From Chloroflexia bacterium (GTDB lineage: Bacteria; Chloroflexota; Chloroflexia; Thermomicrobiales; CFX8): DNA of 11,784 nucleotides. The DNA lies in assembly GCA_013696045.1 (NCBI GenBank), contig JACCZH010000194.1, forward strand, positions 1 through 11,784. The letters run 5' to 3'. Each line of letters begins with the position of its first letter. Within the stretch, counting starts at the first letter, position 1. Shown here in pieces: positions 6,751 to 11,784 of the stretch. The notes beneath the pieces were generated by a model. That model was not told the origin of the DNA. It did not search any database and saw only the letters and a program-made list of their open reading frames with translations. The translations under genes were made by a program, and so were the position numbers.

Positions 6751-8049
6751 CTAGCGATCCGTGTTGCCGCCGATGATGAGCCGCGCGGACCGCTGCCGGG
6801 TAGCGTAGGCCCAGATCCACTGCACCATGACGACCATCCGGTTCCGGAACCCAATTAACATAAACACGTGAATGATCGCCCAGGCTATCCAGGCGATGAG
6901 TCCGTGTAATCGCAATGGACCGATGACTCCCACCGCCCGGTTGCGGCCAATTGTCGCCATCGAGCCACGGTCCCTGTACTGGAACGGAACCTGTGCCTCG
7001 CCTTGTATGCGTCGCAGGATGTTCTCGGCCGCCGTCGTGCCTTCTTGAATGGCGACCGGGGCAAGTCCCGGAAGAGGCTTGCCGTCTTTCCCTGGTGTCG
7101 CTCCAAGGTCGCCGGCGACATAGATTTCGGGATGGGCAGGAATGTTGAGGCAACGATCGACAACAATCCGGCTCTGGCCAACGATCTCAATATCGTCGCC
7201 CGTGACCAACGGCCTGGCGGTAACGCCGGCGGCCCAGACGATTGTCCCAGCTTCTAACCGCCGGTCGGGGAGCACGACCACGCCATCCTCGATCGCTGAA
7301 ACCATCGTGTCCAGAACCACATGGACTCCGAGTATTTCCAGATCTTTTTGTGCTGTTTGAGCCAGCTTCTCCGGGAACGCCGTGAGCAATCGTGGCATAG
7401 CGTCGATGAGATAGACATCTGTAGCTGTCGGGTCAAAATGGCGAAAGTCACGTTTTAATGTGAAGCGCGCGATCTCGGCCAGCGCGCCCGCCATCTCGAC
7501 ACCGGTTGGACCGCCGCCGACGACGACAAAGTTCAGCAACGCGGAGCGTTTTTGCGGGTCATCCTCCATTTCGGCTGCCTCGAACGCCCGAAAAACCCTG
7601 CGGCGGATCTCGAGCGCGTCGGCCATGCTCTTGAGACCGGGAGCCAGCGGTTCCCACTCGCCGTGCCCGAAATAGCTGGTCTGGGTGCCGGTCGCCAGAA
7701 TCAGATAATCATAATGAAGCTCGTGGCCATCCATCTTCACCAGCCGATTGTGCACATCGACGCCCTTGACTTCCGACATCAACACTGTGACGTTGCGTTG
7801 TTTGCGCACGATGCTACGAATGGGCGAGGCAATGTCCGCCGGAGAGAGCATGGCGGTCGCGACCTGGTAGAGCAGCGGCTGAAACAGATGGTGGTTCCAC
7901 TGGTCGATCAGGGTCACGCGTACTGGCTGGTCCTCAAAGGCGAACGCGGCGTTGAGCCCGGCGAACCCCGCGCCCACGATGACAACATGGGGCTGTTCGC
8001 TGGATGCTGTCGGTGTCACGATAGGTGGTCTGCTTCCTAATTGATACAT
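6751..8049 (-). CDS. ndh: Type II NADH dehydrogenase (NDH-2), FAD-dependent NADH:quinone oxidoreductase
   Basis: A 432-residue flavoprotein passing electrons from NADH to membrane quinone without proton pumping. The FAD-binding Rossmann motif G26-A-G-F-A-G31 follows a short N-terminal extension. The second dinucleotide motif G178-G-G-P-T-G183 binds NADH, and D216 at the end of the following strand (VYLID) suits NADH over NADPH. YVAGDLG (G313-D314) contacts FAD, and AIQEG (333-337) is the quinone-site motif. Residues about 383-415 (GLIAWIAWAIIHVFMLIGF and beyond) are hydrophobic and would anchor it to the inner membrane face. It heads the minus-strand cluster and is divergent from acnA. ATG 8049 has only a weak ribosome site. 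GTG 8019, with AGGAAG 13 bases before it, is an alternative start that would remove 10 residues and keep all domains. Confidence 0.93.
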   Translation of the reverse strand: MYQLGSRPPIVTPTASSEQPHVVIVGAGFAGLNAAFAFEDQPVRVTLIDQWNHHLFQPLLYQVATAMLSPADIASPIRSIVRKQRNVTVLMSEVKGVDVHNRLVKMDGHELHYDYLILATGTQTSYFGHGEWEPLAPGLKSMADALEIRRRVFRAFEAAEMEDDPQKRSALLNFVVVGGGPTGVEMAGALAEIARFTLKRDFRHFDPTATDVYLIDAMPRLLTAFPEKLAQTAQKDLEILGVHVVLDTMVSAIEDGVVVLPDRRLEAGTIVWAAGVTARPLVTGDDIEIVGQSRIVVDRCLNIPAHPEIYVAGDLGATPGKDGKPLPGLAPVAIQEGTTAAENILRRIQGEAQVPFQYRDRGSMATIGRNRAVGVIGPLRLHGLIAWIAWAIIHVFMLIGFRNRMVVMVQWIWAYATRQRSARLIIGGNTDR

Positions 8050-8060
8050 GTTTCAGCACG

Positions 8061-8145
8061 TTGTCGTCTCGACCCACGTTTGTCATCTCGACCGAAGTGG
8101 AGAGATCTCTAAACAACCCAGACGTCGTTAAGGTCGAGATGACAA
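8061..8145. repeat. Inverted repeat in the ndh-acnA divergent intergenic region
   Basis: TTGTCATCTCGACC at 8080-8093 is matched exactly by its reverse complement at 8132-8145. A direct near-copy, TTGTCGTCTCGACC, lies at 8061-8074 (one difference, 19 bases earlier). Between the arms, AGAGATCTCT (8101-8110) is itself a perfect palindrome. The GTCATCTCGACCGAAGTGG wording resembles another dispersed extragenic repeat family, though its place between two divergent genes would also suit a regulator site. Confidence 0.65.
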
Positions 8146-8154
8146 CGCCTGGGA

Positions 8155-8183
8155 TTGATCTCTCGTAAAGGATAGTCTAGATT
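8155..8183 (+). promoter_or_regulatory. Possible sigma-70-like promoter for acnA
   Basis: TTGATC (8155-8160) and TAGATT (8178-8183) are 17 bases apart, each matching the consensus at 4 of 6 positions. The leader would be about 100 bases long and includes a small stem, GCCTC-ACGGC-GAGGC (8246-8260). No known riboswitch is recognised. Confidence 0.35.
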
Positions 8184-8293
8184 CCAGTGTAGAAAGCGTC
8201 CCCTGCCTGGAAAGACGGGGAGAGTAGGATATAGATAACACTGACGCCTCACGGCGAGGCATCCGCACAGGTTACTTCGGGGGGAGACCATTA

Positions 8294-11155
8294 ATGATGG
8301 ATTCGGCCAATCCGTTCGGCGCGCGAGCCGAACTACAGTATGCAGGCGGAACCGCCACCTATTACCGGCTGGACGCGCTTGCTGAGTTCGGCGACATTAG
8401 CCGGCTGCCGGTTACGGTCAAAATCTTGCTTGAGAATGTGCTGCGCAATTGCGACACGGAGGGTTTCGAGCAGTCGGCCGTCGAAAAGCTTGCGGCGTGG
8501 ACACCCGGCAAGAACGCCAACGATGAAATTCCCTACCTGCCGGCGAGGGTGCTGTTGCAGGACTACACCGGCGTTCCGGCTGTCGTGGACCTGGCCGCCA
8601 TGCGTTCGGCTGTCGAGCGGCTTGGCGGCGACTCGTCGAAAGTGAATCCGTTGCTACCGGTTGATCTTGTTATTGACCACTCTGTATCGGTTGACGCGTT
8701 TGGCTCTGCCTTCGCCTTTGCCCGCAATGTGGAGAACGAATACCAGCGCAACCGCGAGCGCTACGCCTTGTTGAAGTGGGCCCAGCAGGCGTTCGACGGT
8801 ATGAGCATCGTGCCGCCGGGAACCGGCATCTGCCATCAGGTTAATCTGGAGTTTCTCTCCAAAGTGGTTCAGGCGCGCCAGATTAACGGCGAGATGGTCG
8901 CCTTCCCGGACACCTGCGTTGGCACGGATTCCCACACTCCCATGGTCAACGGCCTGGGCGTGCTCGCCTGGGGCGTCGGTGGCATCGAGGCCGAGGGCGC
9001 TCTGCTTGGTCAGCCGATCTACATGCTGCCGCCCAAGGTTGTCGGGGTGCGTTTTGTCGGCGAGCTGCCTGAAGGCGCGACGGCGACTGACCTGGTGCTC
9101 ACCGTCACCCAGATGCTGCGCAACCACGGTGTCGTCGGCCGTTTCGTCGAGTATTGCGGACCGGGCCTGAGCAAGCTGCCGGTGGCGGACCGCGCCACGA
9201 TCGGCAACATGTCGCCAGAATACGGCGCGACTGCCGGGCTGTTCCCGGTGGACGCCGAGACGCTGATCTATCTGCGTTTGACCGGCCGGTCGCCGGAGCT
9301 TGTTGATCTGGTGGAGCGCTATTCCAAGGCACAGGGCATGTTCCGGACCGATGAAACACCGGACCCCAACTTTGATGAAATGCTGGAGCTTGATCTCGGC
9401 AGTGTTGTTCCCAGTCTGGCAGGTCCGCGCCGTCCGCAAGACCGGGTTGGACTGCCGGAGGTGCGCGAATCGTTGTTCGCGGCCTTTGGCGATCAGATGG
9501 CTGGACGTCATCCAGCGTTTGAGAAAACGGAGTCGAAGGCTGAAGTCGCCGACACCGCGGCGGTTGCGGACACCTTCCCAGCCAGCGATCCGATGCCGGC
9601 GCAGGAGGAACACCCCGGCGGCACGGTTAACGAAGAGCAGGAACTCGGCAAGCGGGTTTCCAATGGCACGATCGACGAATCGGCTCATGCGTCTAACGCT
9701 CCCCGCACAAACGGCGCATCCGATCCAGGCGCAGTACGCCATGGTTCGGTCGTTATCGCGGCCATTACCAGTTGCACAAATACATCGAACCCGTCGGTGA
9801 TGCTCGCCGCTGGACTTCTGGCGAAGAATGCCGTTGAGCGTGGGCTGGAAGTTAAACCCTTCGTCAAGACCAGCCTCGCTCCCGGATCGCGCGCGGTGAG
9901 CGACTATTACGATAACGCCGGGCTGACTCAGTATCTGCAAACCCTCGGGTTCCACATCGTCGGGTATGGCTGCACGACCTGTATCGGTAACAGCGGTCCG
10001 TTGATCCAGGAGGTCGCAGACGCGGTTGATGACGAGAACCTGGTCGTCGCGGCGGTCCTGAGCGGCAACCGCAACTTCGAGGGGCGTATTCACTCACAGG
10101 TGCGCGCCAGTTATCTGGCGTCCCCACCGCTGGTGGTTGCCTATGCTCTGGCCGGGACTGTGGATATCGACCTCACGACGGAACCGATCGGCCGCGACAA
10201 GAACAACGAAGATGTCTATCTGCGCGACATCTGGCCAACCGCGGAGGAGATCCGCGACGTGGTGAACTCGGCCGTCACGGCGCAGGTGTTCGCGCAGAAC
10301 TATGCCCATGTCTTTGAAGGCGATGAGTTCTGGCGTTCGCTGGAGGTTCCGACCGGCCAACTGTATGCTTGGGACCAGGAATCGACCTACGTGCGCGAAC
10401 CGGCGTTCTTTGAGAACATTCAGATGGAGCCAGCGCCGCCGTCCGACATCGACAATGCGCGGGTGTTGCTGATGCTTGGCGATTCGATCACGACCGACCA
10501 TATTTCGCCCGCCGGATCCATCGCGCCCAAGAGCCCGGCTGGTGAATACCTCACCCTGAGCGATGTGTCGCTGTTCGACTTCAACTCCTACGGCGCGCGG
10601 CGCGGTAACCACGAGGTGATGGTGCGTGGCACCTTCGCCAACGTCCGCCTGCGCAACGAGCTTGTCCCCGGGCGCGAAGGCAGCTGGACAAAGTTTTTCC
10701 CGACAGACGAGGATTTGTCGATCTATGAGGCCTCGGCGCGCTATCAGGAGCAGCAAACGCCGCTGATCGTGATCGCCGGCAAGGAGTATGGCTCAGGAAG
10801 CTCGCGCGACTGGGCCGCCAAAGGGCCGAGCCTGCTCGGTGTCCAGGCCGTCATCGCCGAATCCTACGAGCGCATCCATCGCAGCAATCTGGTCATGATG
10901 GGCATGCTGCCGCTCCAGTTCCGCGACGGCGAGGGCCGGCAGTCGCTCGGCCTGGATGGGTCCGAGACCTACACTATCCAGGGTATTAAGGGCGGCCTCC
11001 GTCCCGGCCAGGAGTTGACCGTGCAAGCCCGTAGCGCCGACGGCAGCGTCAAGAGCATCGCGGCGCTGGTGCGCATCGACACCGAGGTTGAGTGGCAGTA
11101 CTACCGCCACGGCGGCATCCTGCAGATGGTGCTCCGGCGGTTGGCGCAGGCGTAA
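8294..11155 (+). CDS. acnA: Aconitate hydratase A (aconitase)
   Basis: A complete 953-residue aconitase that isomerises citrate to isocitrate through cis-aconitate in the TCA cycle, using a [4Fe-4S] cluster in the cytosol. The three cluster cysteines are C494 (ITSCTNTSNPS), C560 and C563 (GYGCTTCIGNSGP). Their spacing of 66 and 3 residues equals that of the AcnA/IRP1 family. Other active-site blocks are D212-S-H214 (TDSHTPMVNGLGV), GNRNFEGR, DHISPAGSI and G833-SGSSRDW, with the swivel domain last. The protein is about 57 residues longer than human IRP1 up to C494. The extra length lies in an acidic, low-complexity stretch at about residues 400-482, just before HGSVVIAAI; it contains FPASDP (428-433). 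Actinobacterial aconitases are also long in this region, so it is probably a lineage feature. The start ATG has GGGGAG 7 bases upstream; ATG 8297 is equivalent. Confidence 0.97.
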   Translation: MMDSANPFGARAELQYAGGTATYYRLDALAEFGDISRLPVTVKILLENVLRNCDTEGFEQSAVEKLAAWTPGKNANDEIPYLPARVLLQDYTGVPAVVDLAAMRSAVERLGGDSSKVNPLLPVDLVIDHSVSVDAFGSAFAFARNVENEYQRNRERYALLKWAQQAFDGMSIVPPGTGICHQVNLEFLSKVVQARQINGEMVAFPDTCVGTDSHTPMVNGLGVLAWGVGGIEAEGALLGQPIYMLPPKVVGVRFVGELPEGATATDLVLTVTQMLRNHGVVGRFVEYCGPGLSKLPVADRATIGNMSPEYGATAGLFPVDAETLIYLRLTGRSPELVDLVERYSKAQGMFRTDETPDPNFDEMLELDLGSVVPSLAGPRRPQDRVGLPEVRESLFAAFGDQMAGRHPAFEKTESKAEVADTAAVADTFPASDPMPAQEEHPGGTVNEEQELGKRVSNGTIDESAHASNAPRTNGASDPGAVRHGSVVIAAITSCTNTSNPSVMLAAGLLAKNAVERGLEVKPFVKTSLAPGSRAVSDYYDNAGLTQYLQTLGFHIVGYGCTTCIGNSGPLIQEVADAVDDENLVVAAVLSGNRNFEGRIHSQVRASYLASPPLVVAYALAGTVDIDLTTEPIGRDKNNEDVYLRDIWPTAEEIRDVVNSAVTAQVFAQNYAHVFEGDEFWRSLEVPTGQLYAWDQESTYVREPAFFENIQMEPAPPSDIDNARVLLMLGDSITTDHISPAGSIAPKSPAGEYLTLSDVSLFDFNSYGARRGNHEVMVRGTFANVRLRNELVPGREGSWTKFFPTDEDLSIYEASARYQEQQTPLIVIAGKEYGSGSSRDWAAKGPSLLGVQAVIAESYERIHRSNLVMMGMLPLQFRDGEGRQSLGLDGSETYTIQGIKGGLRPGQELTVQARSADGSVKSIAALVRIDTEVEWQYYRHGGILQMVLRRLAQA

Positions 11156-11165
11156 GATTGTCCGT

Positions 11166-11239
11166 CGTAGCGGCGCAATGTATTGCGCCCTCTCCGGCAT
11201 TCGAAGTCCAGGCAGGGCGCCATGAATTGCGCCGCTACG
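11166..11239. repeat. Palindromic repeat after acnA, 26-bp arms
   Basis: Arms 11166-11191 and 11214-11239 pair at 23 of 26 positions around a 22-base centre. Each arm begins CGTAGCGGCGCAAT. The left arm also folds on itself (GGCGCAAT-GT-ATTGCGCC, a perfect 8-bp stem). It starts 11 bases after the acnA stop. It may be a dispersed extragenic repeat that also stabilises or ends the acnA transcript. No T-run follows, so it is not a classical terminator. Confidence 0.7.
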
Positions 11240-11271
11240 GAATATGCGTGTGAAACCGCTGTAAGTAATGA

Positions 11272-11311
11272 ACGACCGAGCCTGCAACAATAAGGTTGCC
11301 GGCCCGGTCGT
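11272..11311. terminator. Strong hairpin between convergent acnA and collagen-like gene
   Basis: The 17-base arms 11272-11288 and 11295-11311 pair with two mismatches (both able to wobble on one strand) around the 6-base loop AATAAG. It is placed where two convergent transcripts must end. Neither side carries a clear T-run, so action as an intrinsic terminator is uncertain. Confidence 0.4.
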
Positions 11312-11349
11312 GCTCTGTCGAGTTATATGGTTCACGGTCAAAATAGACG

Positions 11350-11784
11350 CTATGGTGTCTCGGGGGTGATGTCGGCGCACAGTGCCCAGATGGTCCACTG
11401 GTTAGGCATATTATTGGTATCGTGATTATTCTGAAGTTGCACGCGCCAGCCTTGGAGCGATTCAATCTGTCCAGTGGTCTCCGGCAGATCGTAATTTGAT
11501 ACTGGTTCCGTTGTGGCTACGAACATGTTCGTGACCAGTGGGAGGCGATAACCACCGCTCAAAGCAACGTCACCCGGATGACATACCGCAACCAGTTGTC
11601 TCCATCTTTGGGATTGACTGGGACCGGGAACAAACGTTCCAATTCCAACCACTTCGACAAAGTACGTCATGGGAAAGGCACCGTCGCTTCCGCCCGCTGG
11701 CCCGGGTTCACCTTTTGGTCCTTGCGGTCCAGTTGCTCCGGTAGCGCCCGCTGGACCTTGCGGCCCCGCCGGACCCTGCGCACC
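11350..11784 (-). CDS. Collagen-like Gly-X-Y repeat protein with C-terminal two-cysteine module (5' end beyond window)
   Basis: The frame is open from the right edge to TAG at 11350 (144 residues visible). The upstream part, 11671-11784, reads as eleven uninterrupted Gly-X-Y triplets (GAQ, GPA, GPQ, GPA, GAT, GAT, GPQ, GPK, GEP, GPA, GGS), then DGAFP. Bacterial Gly-X-Y domains form collagen triple helices, usually on secreted or surface proteins. The following module of about 106 residues has AVCHPGDVALSGGY, then GWRVQLQNN and WTIWALCAD near the end. This cysteine, PGD, SGG, N and AxCA layout resembles C-terminal modules I associate with bacterial extracellular repeat proteins; the two cysteines could form a disulfide. 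A start at the internal ATG (11670) is unlikely because it would cut off the repeat. The signal peptide, if any, is outside the window. The exact role (adhesion, surface fibre, spore or sheath) cannot be inferred. Confidence 0.8.
   Translation of the reverse strand, partial: GAQGPAGPQGPAGATGATGPQGPKGEPGPAGGSDGAFPMTYFVEVVGIGTFVPGPSQSQRWRQLVAVCHPGDVALSGGYRLPLVTNMFVATTEPVSNYDLPETTGQIESLQGWRVQLQNNHDTNNMPNQWTIWALCADITPETP

Noticed and set aside
6723..6854. Longer N-terminus for the carbon-nitrogen hydrolase
   Set aside because: The added 44 residues are Gly/Ser/Arg-rich, overlap the end of the NADH dehydrogenase gene, and lie before a strong AGGAG-ATG start that matches the family's first strand.
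8654..10093. A 479-codon open frame antisense to acnA
   Set aside because: Long antisense frames are common opposite GC-rich genes. The translation is rich in Arg, His and Asp with no recognisable domain, while the forward strand is an unmistakable aconitase.

Overview
The window looks like chromosomal DNA from a GC-rich, aerobic, heterotrophic bacterium. Chloroflexota of the Thermomicrobia type, or a close neighbour, is my best guess. The basis is the GC-rich third codon positions, the actinobacterial-style aconitase with a long acidic insert, the mycoredoxin-like glutaredoxin, the archaeal-type glycogen debranching enzyme and the intergenic palindromic repeats. No rRNA or protein marker is present to fix the taxonomy. 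I see no tRNA, rRNA, CRISPR array or transposase gene.

Left part (1-1628, + strand): the tail of a major facilitator efflux gene, interrupted by one in-frame TAG; a small CGDC glutaredoxin/mycoredoxin-like redox protein; and a small two-CxxC, probably zinc-binding protein. The last two start with TTG behind clear Shine-Dalgarno sites. A gene-free stretch of about 470 bp follows (1629-2097), dominated by a nested inverted repeat.

Middle part (2098-8049): a GH13 alpha-glucan enzyme resembling trehalose synthase (+) faces an amylo-alpha-1,6-glucosidase (-) with only 10 bp between the stop codons. The debranching gene is the last of three minus-strand genes: type II NADH dehydrogenase, carbon-nitrogen hydrolase, debranching enzyme. 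Their spacing (28 and 52 bp) suits one operon. Together they suggest storage-glucan or trehalose turnover beside respiratory NADH oxidation, but any functional link between the operon members is inference.

Right part (8050-11784): a 244-bp divergent intergenic region holds a second inverted repeat and a possible promoter. It is followed by a full-length aconitase (acnA, TCA cycle). Downstream lie a third palindromic repeat and a strong hairpin. The last gene is a minus-strand protein, cut by the window edge, whose visible N-terminal part is a collagen-like Gly-X-Y repeat and whose C-terminal part is a small two-cysteine module.

Most genes are ordinary housekeeping or metabolic ones. The points most worth a second look are the collagen-like protein at the right edge, the nonsense-interrupted transporter with its drop in GC3, the nested palindrome at 1694-1939, and the acidic FPASDP-containing insert in aconitase. 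I did not find convincing evidence of an undescribed multi-gene system.
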